Shown in pieces: positions 1 to 7,882 of a stretch of 13,765 bases of DNA. The stretch covers positions 1 through 13,765 of the forward strand of contig CANSQW010000013.1 in assembly GCA_947649215.1 (NCBI GenBank), in the 5' to 3' direction. The notes beneath the pieces are model-generated. The model saw only the letters and a list, made by a program, of their open reading frames with translations. It had not been told where the DNA came from and made no database searches. The stretch comes from an uncultured bacterium. GTDB taxonomy: Bacteria; Actinomycetota; Coriobacteriia; Coriobacteriales; Eggerthellaceae. Made by a program: the position numbers and the translations under genes. Position 1 is the stretch's first letter, and each line of letters starts with the position of its first letter.

Positions 1-767
1 TCGGTGCCGTTGCGCAGGCGCAGCTGCAGGACGGAGCGGGTGGCCAGCCAGTTGACGCGCGGATCGATGGTCACGAGCTTTGCGCCGCGCTTCATGAGGT
101 CGATGATCGCGTGGCCGAAGAAGCCGTCGGGGTTGGAGGCCAGCGGCATCTTGCCCCACAGGATCATGAGCTCGGGCACCGTGTACTCGGGATCGTCGTA
201 GCCGCCCTCCAGGCCGCCGGCGTAGTCGAGCTCGGGATAGAGCGCGCCGAGCACCATCTGGGACGACATCATGCGCGGCTGGTAGCAGGCGTAGCCGGAC
301 TGGGTGTAGGCCAGGTTGGGCGTGCGGAAGATGGACAGCTGGAAGTCCTGCGAGAGCATGCCGTCGCGGCCGGTGCCCACGAAGATGGCGAGCGTCTCGC
401 GGCCGTACTCGTCGGTGAGGCGTCGCCAGTTGTCCATGATGATGTCAAGGGCCTCATCCCAGCTGCAGCGCTCCCAAGCCTCGGCGTTGCCGCGCTCCTC
501 CCGGGCGCGCTTCTGGGGGTAGATGACGCGCGTGGGGTTGTAGATGTAGTCCTTGAGCGCCACGCACCGCGGGCACAGGCGGCCACCGGTGACCGGGTCG
601 TTCTCGTCGCCCTCCACGTGGTCGAGGCGACCGTCCTTGTCCACGTAGAGCTTGATGCCGCACCCCACCGGATGGCAGCCCGGGGGCGACCACACCGAAG
701 ACCGGATGACGGTGAAGTCCCCATCTTGGAACTTCCACGGCTTGCCAAGGTCGTTCTTGAATTCCAT
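1..767 (-). CDS. Molybdopterin oxidoreductase without Tat signal, catechol-dehydroxylase-like (partial, N-terminal 255 codons)
   Basis: The reading frame is open from an ATG at 767 down to the left edge, so only the N-terminal third or so is present. An AGAGGAAG-type ribosome binding site lies just upstream. The protein opens MEFKNDLGKPWKF with no twin-arginine signal, so it should stay in the cytoplasm. The expected Fe-S region is seen as C31, C36, C65 and C68 (GCHPVGCG and RLCPRC), an altered spacing relative to the common CxxCxxxC-C pattern. Residues around 74-110 (YNPTRVIYP, then CSWDEALDII) are typical of the DMSO reductase superfamily. C161 in SGYACYQPR lies where Cys-ligated members bind Mo. 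An MFS transporter gene sits 72 bp upstream on the same strand, probably in the same operon. From memory, Gordonibacter catechol dehydroxylases share this layout (no export signal, MFS neighbour). The substrate is inference; acetylene hydratase- or transhydroxylase-like chemistry is also possible. Confidence 0.88.
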   Translation of the reverse strand, partial: MEFKNDLGKPWKFQDGDFTVIRSSVWSPPGCHPVGCGIKLYVDKDGRLDHVEGDENDPVTGGRLCPRCVALKDYIYNPTRVIYPQKRAREERGNAEAWERCSWDEALDIIMDNWRRLTDEYGRETLAIFVGTGRDGMLSQDFQLSIFRTPNLAYTQSGYACYQPRMMSSQMVLGALYPELDYAGGLEGGYDDPEYTVPELMILWGKMPLASNPDGFFGHAIIDLMKRGAKLVTIDPRVNWLATRSVLQLRLRNGT

Positions 768-839
768 GCTTCCTCTTTCCTCTCTACTCTCTTGTTTCTC
801 TTCTCAGATGACGGATAGGCAGTTGGATGAAGGGGGCGG

Positions 840-2084
840 CTAGGCGGCGCGCTTGGCGTCGCGGGACCTGATGACCGCGAACAAGGCGATGGAGCCGACG
901 ATGAGAACCGCGCCCACGCCCATGAGCAGGCCGGTGCAGGCGCCCCAGCCGGCGCTCGACACCACCACGCCCACGAGGCCGAACAGGATGCCGCCGACGC
1001 ACTGGCCGCAGCTCATGAGCGATGAGGAGATGCCCGCCAGCTCGGGCCGCGGGGCAATCTCGGCCACCATGGTGAAGAAGACGGCCGGCACCACGCCGTT
1101 GGACAGGCCGAACACGATCAGCCAGGGAACGAGCAGCCCCTCGCTGATGGAGTACGCCAGGGAGAACGACGCGCCGAGCACCACGGAGGCTGCCACCAGG
1201 ATGGCCAGGCGCTGGCCGTTGCCCGTGACGAGGTTCATGACGACGCCGATGGCGATGCCGCCGACCACCACGGCGATGTTCGCGATGTTCATCATGCCGT
1301 TGGCGGCCAGCTGGTCCATGCCCATGGTCTGCACCAGGTAGAGCGTCTCGAAGTTCATGACGCAGGCGGTGCCCAGCGAGAACGCTGCGAAGGCGATCAT
1401 GGAGATCCAGCAGGACAGGCTCTTGAAGCCCTCGGACATCTTGGGCTTGGGCGCCGCGGGATCCTGCTCCTCAAGGTAGGACACCTGCGGGTCGCGGATG
1501 GCGGCCACCCACAGCACTGTGACGATGACCAGGAGCGCCACCACGAACCAGAACACGTTGTGGTAGGTCTGCGGGTCGCCCACGGTGAAGAAGAAGCCGG
1601 AACTGGCCATGATGAACATGGAGCCGAGCGGCACCCACACGGAGAACAGGCCCATGGGCACGCCGCGCTTGGACGGCGGGAACCACTCGGAGATGATGAC
1701 CGGCACCGTGGAGCCGATGCAGGCGTAGCCGACGCCCTCGATGAGGCGGCCGACCATGAGCACCGCCACGTCCGTGGCCGCGGCGCTGATGACGGCGCCC
1801 ACCGCGGCGCAGGCCAGCACGAGCGTGGTGGCCTTGCGCGCCCCGAACCGCATGATGATGGCGGCCACGACGAACGTCATGATCAGGCCGACGTAGCCGT
1901 TGAGCGACATGATGTTGGCGAACATGCCCTCGTCCATGCCGAGCGCCGGGATGATCAGCGATGCGGTAGCCGGGAGCTTGTTGCAGTTAACCGAGATCAG
2001 AATGGAGGCGATGATGGCGACGCACGCCACGATCCACGCCCTGCCAGACTGGAATACCTCGGCCCTCTTCTCTTCCTTCGTCAT
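840..2084 (-). CDS. MFS transporter, partner of the adjacent molybdoenzyme
   Basis: A 414-residue major facilitator superfamily protein with about 12 hydrophobic segments in two halves. They are separated by a charged loop (RDPQVSYLEEQDPAAPKPKMSEG) near residues 200-225. Loop 2-3 carries a degenerate MFS signature (MRFGARKATT). The stretch after TM4, GRLIEGVGYACIG then SEWFPPSKRG, is typical of MFS organic-anion and nitrate-type porters. I chose the ATG at 2084 (MTKEEKRAEV) over the ATG at 2132 because a purine-rich GAGAAGGGG lies just before it, and the 16-residue extension is basic and not membrane-like. Both are in frame. It is the first gene of a leftward operon with the molybdoenzyme 72 bp downstream, and is divergent from a TetR regulator. 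I infer import of the molybdoenzyme's substrate or export of its product; the sequence alone does not show the substrate. Confidence 0.9.
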   Translation of the reverse strand: MTKEEKRAEVFQSGRAWIVACVAIIASILISVNCNKLPATASLIIPALGMDEGMFANIMSLNGYVGLIMTFVVAAIIMRFGARKATTLVLACAAVGAVISAAATDVAVLMVGRLIEGVGYACIGSTVPVIISEWFPPSKRGVPMGLFSVWVPLGSMFIMASSGFFFTVGDPQTYHNVFWFVVALLVIVTVLWVAAIRDPQVSYLEEQDPAAPKPKMSEGFKSLSCWISMIAFAAFSLGTACVMNFETLYLVQTMGMDQLAANGMMNIANIAVVVGGIAIGVVMNLVTGNGQRLAILVAASVVLGASFSLAYSISEGLLVPWLIVFGLSNGVVPAVFFTMVAEIAPRPELAGISSSLMSCGQCVGGILFGLVGVVVSSAGWGACTGLLMGVGAVLIVGSIALFAVIRSRDAKRAA

Positions 2085-2251
2085 AGGCGACCCCTTCTCT
2101 CCTTTCACGCGATCGATGAGTCTTCGTCTCATTCGACGATAGGGAGAAGGTAGGCGGCGAACGGCGGCTAACTCAAGGAGCGATGGCCTTGGAGCGTTCC
2201 GAGTGATGGGACAAATCTGGCAAAACGTCCTTTTAGGTTAGATTTTCATCC

Positions 2252-2270
2252 TCGATCGCACTATGATCGA
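2252..2270 (+). promoter_or_regulatory. Dyad in the divergent TetR/MFS gap overlapping a -10-like box (candidate TetR operator)
   Basis: The arms TCGATC (2252-2257) and GATCGA (2265-2270) are perfect inverted repeats around a 7-nt spacer. The right half overlaps TATGAT (2262-2267), a 5/6 match to a sigma-70 -10 box reading toward the TetR gene, 45 bp before its start. The matching -35 is weak (TAGATT at 2239-2244, 17-bp spacer). Operators covering the promoter between a TetR gene and its divergent target are normal for this family, so autoregulation and control of the MFS-molybdoenzyme operon are plausible. The leftward promoter could not be located confidently. The rest of the 228-bp gap shows nothing else I can name. 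Confidence 0.4.
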
Positions 2271-2312
2271 CTTTGCATTCCGGACTTCCGTCCTTAGCAG
2301 ACAGGAGACGCC

Positions 2313-2936
2313 ATGGCAAATCAGGCAACCTCGCACAACCGCGTCTACTCGCGTTCGTACCTCACGAAGATGAAGGTAGCCGAGGCCATGGACAGGCTCT
2401 GTTACCAGAAGCCCTTCGGTAAGATCCGCATCGAGGACATCGTGCGCGAGTCAGGCGTGAGCCGCTCGAACTTCTACCACAACTTCGAGGACAAGAACGC
2501 CGTGGTCAACTGGCTGAGCCGGCAATGCCACGCCAATGGGATCTTCCGCATCGGCCGCGACCTCACGTGGTTCGAGGGGCACCTGATCACCACCCGCGAC
2601 ATGGCGCGGTTCACCTGCCTCTTCCGCGAGGCGTCCAACTGCGATGACTACGACGCTGCCGTGCCGTCCTTCGTACGCGGACGCCAGCAGAACCTGCGCG
2701 AGACCATCCTCGAGTTCCAGCGCAAGCCCCTCACCGACCAGCTGGAGTTCGAGATACTCGCCTTTCCGACCTGCGAGGTGGTCATGGCGTCGCGATTCCG
2801 CAACAACGAGCTTCCCTATACGCTCAAGCAGTTCTGCGAGCACCTGGTGGCCATGACGCCGCGCGCCCTCTACCAGGCCCTCGAGCACCCTGTCTCAGCG
2901 CCCCTCGCCGGGGAGATAGCCGAGGCGCGGGGCTAG
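2313..2936 (+). CDS. TetR/AcrR-family transcriptional regulator
   Basis: A 207-residue protein, a usual length for TetR regulators. The N-terminal DNA-binding domain covers about residues 15-70, with the helix-turn-helix near 38-66 (KIRIEDIVRESGVSRSNFYHNFEDKNAVVNWL), a close match to the TetR_N pattern. The C-terminal ligand domain (about 75-200) shows no signature I recognise. The start is supported by ACAGGAGACGCC before the ATG. The gene is divergent from the MFS-molybdoenzyme operon and is followed 161 bp later, on the same strand, by the three-gene molybdoenzyme operon. It could therefore control either side. The dyad at 2252-2270 and the divergent layout favour the left operon. An inducer such as a phenolic or catechol substrate is inference only. 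Confidence 0.92.
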   Translation: MANQATSHNRVYSRSYLTKMKVAEAMDRLCYQKPFGKIRIEDIVRESGVSRSNFYHNFEDKNAVVNWLSRQCHANGIFRIGRDLTWFEGHLITTRDMARFTCLFREASNCDDYDAAVPSFVRGRQQNLRETILEFQRKPLTDQLEFEILAFPTCEVVMASRFRNNELPYTLKQFCEHLVAMTPRALYQALEHPVSAPLAGEIAEARG

Positions 2937-2953
2937 GCGCGCTCCGGAGGATT

Positions 2954-2970
2954 CCGCGCCCCCTTCGCGG
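2954..2970 (+). other. Small GC hairpin after the TetR gene
   Basis: CCGCG (2954-2958) and CGCGG (2966-2970) can form a 5-bp stem about 18 nt after the TetR stop, with a CTTTT run only at 2981-2985. It is a weak terminator candidate at best. In the rest of the 161-bp gap to the molybdoenzyme operon I found no convincing promoter, so read-through from the TetR gene cannot be excluded. Confidence 0.2.
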
Positions 2971-3097
2971 CACGCTCAACCTTTTGGTTTCAGATGGCTT
3001 CTGAGGCTGTTACGGATGAGGCTGCCAAGAGGCTCTTCGTCCATGCCACCTCCACAATGGGGGAATCACTGGCATCGACACGAGAAGGCGAGGGCCT

Positions 3098-5746
3098 ATG
3101 AAACTTCCTGACATCAGCCGGCGCACCTTCGTCGCTACCGCCGCGGCGGGTGGGGCGGCCGTGGGACTGGGCGCCATCGGGGGCGCCGATCCCGCTGATG
3201 CGCTCACCCCAGCCGAGCCCCTCGGGGGCAGCTGGGTGCGCACCACCTGCTCGCCCAACTGCACCGGCGCCTGCGGTGTCGAGGCGTGGGTGGAAGACGG
3301 CCAGGTGCGCATGGTGCGCCAAGCCGCCGACTATCCCTACGAGCACTACAACCCGCGCGGGTGCCTCAAGGGACTCTCCGTCAACACCATCCTCCACGGG
3401 CCCGACCGCCTGACCATGCCCCTCGTGCGCAACGAGGCCGGCGAGCAGGTGGAAGCGGACTGGGACACCGCGCTCGACGACGCCGCCGGCCGGCTGCGCG
3501 CCATCATGGACGAGTACGGCCCCAATTCCGTGGGCGTCATCTACCAGGTGCAGGGCACCGGCCACATCCAGAAGGGCGCGCTCGTGCGCATTGCCAACAC
3601 CTTCGGCTGGTCGGTCATCGGCGGCTATGAGCTCAACGGCGACCTGCCGATGTTCTGGCCCGAGACCTTCGGCTGCCAGAGCGAGGAGCTGGAGTCCTAC
3701 TGCTGGGAGGACTCGCGGCTCACGCTCATCTTCGGCTCCAACATCATGGTCACGCGCATGCCCGACGCGCACTTCCTCACCTATTCCCAGGAGGCGGGCG
3801 GCAAGGTCATCTACTTCGATCCCAACTACTCCGCCTCGGCGGAGAAGGCCGACGAGTGGGTGCGCATCGCGCCCGACTCCGACGGCGCCTTCGCGCTGGC
3901 CATGGCCAAGGTCATCATCGACGAGGGGCTCTACGACGCCCACTTCATGGCCACCTACACCGATGCGCCCCTGCTCATCAACTTGGCCACCGGCAAGCGC
4001 ATCCTGGCCGACGACGTGGCGGGGCTCGCCGCCGTGCCCGACGTTCCCGACTATCGGTCGAGCTTCGTGGCCTTCGACCAGGCGAGCGGCGCGCTGGCCG
4101 CGGTGACGCCGCTTGAGCTGCCCGACAACGCCTACGCGCTGACCGGCTCCTTCGACGTGCCCCTCAAGGACGGCAGCACCGTCCAGGCCAAGACGGGCTT
4201 CCAGCTGCTGACCGAGCAGCTGGAAGCGTACACGCCCGAGGACGCCTCCGTCATCTGCGGCATCGACCCCGACGTCATCACGCGCATCGCCCGCGAGGCC
4301 GCCACGGTGAAGCCTCTGCACATCATCTTCGGCGGCGGCACCCAGCAGTGGTACCACGGCGACCTGAAGGGCCGCGCCTGCGCGCTCGTGGCGTGCCTGA
4401 CGGGCAACATCGGCCAGCTGGGCGGCGGCATCTCCACCTATGTCGGCCAATACAAGACGCGCTTCAACACCGCCAGCTGGATGGTGCCGCCCGACGCCGT
4501 CAAGGCGTCCTGCCCGTTCCACTACGCGGTGAACGGCCCCACGCCGCTCATGAAGGCCACCTACCCCAAGGACGGCTTCAAGGCCCTCGTGGTGGGCTGG
4601 GGCAACCCGCTCGAGCAGCACAACGTGGCCGACTGGCTGCGCGGCGCGCTGGCCTCGGGCCAGATCGAGTGCCTGGTGAGCCTGGACTTCCAGCGCACCC
4701 TCACCGTGGCCGAGTCCACCGTCGCCTTCCCCTGCGCCAGCTGGTACGAGAAGACCGAGCTCACCACCACCCCGCTGCACCCCTACGTGCAGCTCCAGCA
4801 GCGCATCGTCGACCCGCCGGGCCAGGCCCAGGAGGAGATCTGGGTGCTCACCGAGCTGGCCAACCGCATCGACCCGTCGAAGGCCGAGGCGTGGCCGCGC
4901 TTCGCCCCGGAGGACTCGGAGAAGCGCGCTGACGAGGTGCTGGCGCTGCTGCTGCGCGAGGGCGGCCCCACCATTAACCACCTCACGCCTGAACTGCTGC
5001 GCGAGGGCCCGGGCAAGCTGGCCCACAGCAACCCCGGCGAGAAGCGCATACCCTTCTGGGAGCAGGTCAACGAGCGCATCCCCTTCCCCACCGTCTCGCG
5101 CCCGAACCCCCTCGACGTCACCTCCAAGTTCGTGCGCTCCGGGCGCATCGAGTTCTACCGCGACGAGGACATCTTCCTCGACCTGGGCGAGCAGCTTCCC
5201 TGCTACAAGCCGCCCTTCGAGGACACGGAGTACGCCGCCAACCCCGACGCGCGCGAGCTCTACCCGCTGGGCTACACCACGCGCAACAGCGCCTTCCGCG
5301 TCCACGCCACCTACGTGAACAGCCCGTTCATGCTGGAGATGCAGGACAACACGCCCAAGGTGTGGCTCAACCCCGCCACCGCCGCCGAGCGCGGCCTCAA
5401 GAACGGCGACTGGGTAGAGGTCTACAACGACCGCGGCACCGTGCAGGGCCAGCTCGTGGAAGATCCCGGCGTCTATCCCACGCAGTGCATCTTCGACCAG
5501 GGCTGGTGGTCGCACTACGACAACGGCACGAGCTACAACTCGCTCATCTGGCCGTGGATCAACCCCACCAACGAGGCGTACTACCTGGTGAGCGTCTGGT
5601 CGCCCAACATGGCCTGGAACGAGACCGCCTGCAACGTGCGCCTGTACGAGGGAGGCCGGCCTCAGGTGGTCACCGACACCGGCAAGAGCGTCCTCCAGGG
5701 CGGCGCGGGGGCGGCCTCGCCCGTCGAGTACGGGAAGGAGGCGTAG
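3098..5746 (+). CDS. Tat-exported molybdopterin oxidoreductase catalytic subunit, NarG/type II DMSO reductase-like
   Basis: An 882-residue catalytic subunit. A Tat signal is clear (SRRTFVA at residues 7-13, hydrophobic stretch to about 29, likely cleavage near ADA at 33-35), placing the enzyme outside the membrane. A 4Fe-4S site follows: C51, C55, C59 and C89. NGDLPMFWPETFG puts D182 at the place of the aspartate Mo ligand of NarG (CDLPPASPQTWG). The similarity continues through GSN-x5-R-MPDAHFLT (about 213-228) and DSDGAFALAMA (about 260-270). The C-terminal molybdopterin-binding domain has RVHATYVNSPFML and VWLNPATAAERGLKNGDWVEVYN, again NarG-like. Known type II enzymes act on nitrate, selenate, chlorate, dimethyl sulfide or hydrocarbons; the substrate here cannot be read. 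It differs from NarG in having Cys rather than His as first Fe-S ligand, and an NrfD-type anchor downstream. A GAAGGCGAGG motif precedes the ATG. No dedicated TorD/NarJ chaperone gene is seen nearby. Confidence 0.93.
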   Translation: MKLPDISRRTFVATAAAGGAAVGLGAIGGADPADALTPAEPLGGSWVRTTCSPNCTGACGVEAWVEDGQVRMVRQAADYPYEHYNPRGCLKGLSVNTILHGPDRLTMPLVRNEAGEQVEADWDTALDDAAGRLRAIMDEYGPNSVGVIYQVQGTGHIQKGALVRIANTFGWSVIGGYELNGDLPMFWPETFGCQSEELESYCWEDSRLTLIFGSNIMVTRMPDAHFLTYSQEAGGKVIYFDPNYSASAEKADEWVRIAPDSDGAFALAMAKVIIDEGLYDAHFMATYTDAPLLINLATGKRILADDVAGLAAVPDVPDYRSSFVAFDQASGALAAVTPLELPDNAYALTGSFDVPLKDGSTVQAKTGFQLLTEQLEAYTPEDASVICGIDPDVITRIAREAATVKPLHIIFGGGTQQWYHGDLKGRACALVACLTGNIGQLGGGISTYVGQYKTRFNTASWMVPPDAVKASCPFHYAVNGPTPLMKATYPKDGFKALVVGWGNPLEQHNVADWLRGALASGQIECLVSLDFQRTLTVAESTVAFPCASWYEKTELTTTPLHPYVQLQQRIVDPPGQAQEEIWVLTELANRIDPSKAEAWPRFAPEDSEKRADEVLALLLREGGPTINHLTPELLREGPGKLAHSNPGEKRIPFWEQVNERIPFPTVSRPNPLDVTSKFVRSGRIEFYRDEDIFLDLGEQLPCYKPPFEDTEYAANPDARELYPLGYTTRNSAFRVHATYVNSPFMLEMQDNTPKVWLNPATAAERGLKNGDWVEVYNDRGTVQGQLVEDPGVYPTQCIFDQGWWSHYDNGTSYNSLIWPWINPTNEAYYLVSVWSPNMAWNETACNVRLYEGGRPQVVTDTGKSVLQGGAGAASPVEYGKEA

Positions 5747-5749
5747 ATC

Positions 5750-6475
5750 ATGCGATACGCCATGGCAATCGACCTCGACCGCTGCATCGGGTGCCGGACC
5801 TGCGCGGTGGTCTGCAAGAACTTCAACGCCCAGCCCCAGGGCATCTGGTGGAACCGCGTGTTCACCAGCGGCACCCCGGAATACGACGTGGCCGTGAAGG
5901 TGGACGGGCAGCTGCGGATGGAGTTCGTCCCCATCAGCTGCCAGCACTGCACCGACGCCCCCTGCGTCACCGCCTGCCCCACGCAGGCGTCCTACGTTGA
6001 CGCGGACACGGGCACGGTGCTCATCGACTACGAGCGCTGCATCGGGTGCCGCATGTGCGCGAGCGCCTGCCCCTACGGCGTGCGCCAGTACAACTGGGGG
6101 AAGCCCGCCAAGATGGTGGGCTTGGGCGACACCGTCTACGAGTACGGCTACCCGCGCGACTACCGCGACGACGGCCACCTGGTGTACGCGCCCGAGCGCC
6201 CCGAGGGCGTCATGGAGAAGTGCACCTTCTGCGCGCAGCTCACCTCCCAGGGCGAGGATCCGGCCTGCTGCACCGCGTGCCCGGGCAACGCGCGCATCTT
6301 CGGCGACCTAGACGACGCGAGCTCGGCCATCCGGACGTACCTGGACGGCACCGACCGCGAGCCGTTCACCTTGGGCGACGAGTACCACACCGAGCCCAAC
6401 GTCTTCTACCTGGCATCCCATGAGGTGTCGCAGGAAAACCCGCTGGAAGACGCGGCTGACGAGAAGGGGGCGTAG
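5750..6475 (+). CDS. Four-cluster ferredoxin-like electron transfer subunit (DmsB/NrfC/PsrB type)
   Basis: A 241-residue subunit that carries electrons between the membrane anchor and the catalytic subunit. Four Cys clusters are visible: C12-C15-C18-C22 (CIGCRTCAVVC), C64-C67-C72-C76 (CQHCTDAPCVTAC), C97-C100-C103-C107 (CIGCRMCASAC), and C158-C161 with C173 and C177 (CTFC, then CCTACPGNA). All four have a full Cys set, whereas NarH replaces one ligand by Trp; this suggests four 4Fe-4S centres. There is no signal peptide, as expected for a subunit carried by the Tat signal of its partner. The start codon is only 3 nt after the stop of the catalytic gene, with GGAGG overlapping that gene's end, so translational coupling is likely. 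The tail after about residue 215 is acidic and not conserved. Confidence 0.95.
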   Translation: MRYAMAIDLDRCIGCRTCAVVCKNFNAQPQGIWWNRVFTSGTPEYDVAVKVDGQLRMEFVPISCQHCTDAPCVTACPTQASYVDADTGTVLIDYERCIGCRMCASACPYGVRQYNWGKPAKMVGLGDTVYEYGYPRDYRDDGHLVYAPERPEGVMEKCTFCAQLTSQGEDPACCTACPGNARIFGDLDDASSAIRTYLDGTDREPFTLGDEYHTEPNVFYLASHEVSQENPLEDAADEKGA

Positions 6476-6479
6476 GGTC

Positions 6480-7724
6480 ATGGAGAAGTCAACGCGCATC
6501 GTGGGCATCGTCGGCGCCGTGCTGCTGGTCGCCGGCGCCGTCGGCTGGGGAATCCAGCTCTCGGGGGGCCTGCTCGCCCACTCGGGCATGACCAACATCT
6601 TCCTGTGGGGCGTCATGATAGCCATGTTCGCCTTCCTGGTGGGCTTCGGCGCCGGCTCGCAGCTGGTGGCCAGCGCCATCTGGCTGACCGGCCGCGAGGA
6701 TCTGCGGCCGCTGGCGCGCACCGCCGCCACGTGGGGGCTCGCCTGCGTGGCCGGCGCCGGCGTGGCCATCCTGGCCGACCTGGGCGCCCTGCGCAACATC
6801 CTGGCCATGATCGTGGGCCTGAACCTGCGCTCGCCCCTGGCCTGGGACATGATCGCCATGACGGCGTTCATCGTGCTGGCCGTCATCGAGCTGGTGGCCA
6901 TGGCCCGGCAGTCCCCGCGCACCCAGCTGTGGGCGGTGCTGGCCGGCGTGGCCGCGGTGGCGCTCCAGGTGGTGGAGGGGCTGCTGTTCTCCACGCAGAA
7001 CGCGCACAGCTGGTGGGCCACGCCCATCATGCCGGTGGACTTCCTGGCCGTGGCCTTCGTGAGCGGCTCGGCGCTCATGCTGCTCATCGCCTGCATGAGC
7101 GGCCGGCTGCGGAAGGAGGGCGCGGCCGAGGCCCCCAGGGCCGACCATGCCGCCCCCGCCGAGGAGGGCGCCGGGGCCGCAGGGGCCGTCTCGTGGCTGG
7201 CGCGCTTCTGCGCCTGGGCCATCGCGGCGCACCTGGTGCTCGCCCTGGCCGACCTGGCCCTGGTGGTCGCCGAGGGTACGCCGCAAGCCGGCGGCGTGCT
7301 GGATGTGCTGAGCGCCTACGCGCCGCTGTACGCGAGCGAGCTGGTGCTTCCCGCCGTAGCCATGGCCATCCTGTTCTCCGCGGGCCGCAAGGGCAGCCGG
7401 CCGTGGTGCGCGGCGGCCGCCGTGCTCACCATGGCGGGCATCCTCGCCCACCGGATGATGCTGCTGTACCCGGCATACAACGCGCCGTCGCTGTACCTCC
7501 AGCTGTCGGGGACGCCCTACACCACCGGGCCCTACCCCATCTCGACCGGCCGCTACCTCGACTGGGACGCCACCTTCGGGCTTGCCACGGCCTACGTTCC
7601 CGCGCCAGCCGAGCTGCTGGCCACACTGCTGCCCGTAGGCGTCGCCCTGCTGGCAGCCGCCGTGCTCACCTGGATGGTGCGCCGCGCCGCCTGCCCCGGG
7701 GCACACGCCAACTGCGACTTGTAG
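6480..7724 (+). CDS. NrfD/PsrC-type membrane anchor subunit (quinone-interacting)
   Basis: A 414-residue integral membrane protein with about 10 hydrophobic segments, starting IVGIVGAVLLVAGAVGWGI and TNIFLWGVMIAMFAFLVGFGAG. The loop and helix HSWWATPIMPVDFLAVAFVSGSALML (about 180-205) resembles the NrfD family. An Ala/Glu-rich cytoplasmic linker (EAPRADHAAPAEEGAGAAG) separates the helices near residues 220-240. The family exchanges electrons with menaquinone and passes them to the Fe-S subunit. The ATG at 6480, 4 nt after the upstream stop, is preferred over the in-frame ATG at 6420, because the latter lies inside the Fe-S gene and would add a basic non-membrane leader. A G-rich GAAGGGGG lies 10-17 nt upstream. 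It is the last gene of the operon, and hairpins follow. An NrfD anchor beside a type II catalytic subunit is less usual than a haem-b gamma subunit. Confidence 0.9.
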   Translation: MEKSTRIVGIVGAVLLVAGAVGWGIQLSGGLLAHSGMTNIFLWGVMIAMFAFLVGFGAGSQLVASAIWLTGREDLRPLARTAATWGLACVAGAGVAILADLGALRNILAMIVGLNLRSPLAWDMIAMTAFIVLAVIELVAMARQSPRTQLWAVLAGVAAVALQVVEGLLFSTQNAHSWWATPIMPVDFLAVAFVSGSALMLLIACMSGRLRKEGAAEAPRADHAAPAEEGAGAAGAVSWLARFCAWAIAAHLVLALADLALVVAEGTPQAGGVLDVLSAYAPLYASELVLPAVAMAILFSAGRKGSRPWCAAAAVLTMAGILAHRMMLLYPAYNAPSLYLQLSGTPYTTGPYPISTGRYLDWDATFGLATAYVPAPAELLATLLPVGVALLAAAVLTWMVRRAACPGAHANCDL

Positions 7725-7735
7725 GCAACGGAGGG

Positions 7736-7769
7736 GCGGGCGCCGCTCGGTGAGCCCACGGGCGCCCGC
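7736..7769 (+). terminator. Hairpin after the NrfD-type gene
   Basis: GCGGGCGCC (7736-7744) pairs perfectly with GGCGCCCGC (7761-7769), and an inner GCTC/GAGC pair (7745-7748 with 7752-7755) extends it. It starts 11 nt after the stop of the membrane subunit. There is no T run, so termination efficiency is uncertain; many high-GC actinobacterial terminators lack one. Confidence 0.5.
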
Positions 7770-7775
7770 AGCGGG

Positions 7776-7801
7776 GCCTGGTCGGGCGGCCTGGTCGGGC
7801 G
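7776..7801. repeat. 13-bp perfect tandem duplication
   Basis: GCCTGGTCGGGCG occurs twice back to back (7776-7788 and 7789-7801). It lies between two hairpins and its second copy runs into the left arm of the next stem. It is probably replication slippage in non-coding DNA. Confidence 0.8.
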
Positions 7802-7838
7802 TGAGTGGGGCGCCGCTTCCTCGCCCCCCACTCACGCC
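7798..7838. terminator. Strong 13-bp hairpin between convergent genes
   Basis: GGCGTGAGTGGGG (7798-7810) pairs perfectly with CCCCACTCACGCC (7826-7838) around a 15-nt loop, followed by TT. It sits between the rightward molybdoenzyme operon and the leftward glnN gene, so it may serve as a bidirectional terminator. Confidence 0.6.
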
Positions 7839-7846
7839 TTCACGCA

Positions 7847-7882
7847 AGAGGGCCCCGGCGCCGCCTGGCACCGGGGCCCTCT
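7847..7882 (-). terminator. Terminator hairpin of glnN
   Basis: AGAGGGCCCCGG (7847-7858) and CCGGGGCCCTCT (7871-7882) form a perfect 12-bp stem. The stem begins 14 nt beyond the glnN stop in its reading direction. Only a short TT follows on the minus strand. Position and stem strength support a terminator. Confidence 0.65.

Noticed and set aside
2085..2132. 16-residue N-terminal extension of the MFS transporter (ATG at 2132)
   Set aside because: The extension is not membrane-like, and the internal ATG at 2084 has a better placed purine-rich motif.
2233..2241. TTAGGTTAG as a DtxR-type iron box half-site
   Set aside because: The second half of the 19-bp palindrome is missing.
2990..6178. Very long minus-strand open frame opposite the molybdoenzyme genes
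   Set aside because: It is antisense to two firmly identified genes. It is an artefact of GC-rich codon use, with His/Val/Gly/Arg-rich low-complexity product and no domain.
6489..7871. Minus-strand open frame opposite the NrfD-type gene
   Set aside because: Antisense to a clear membrane protein, and it runs through terminator hairpins; Gly/His/Arg-rich product with no domain.
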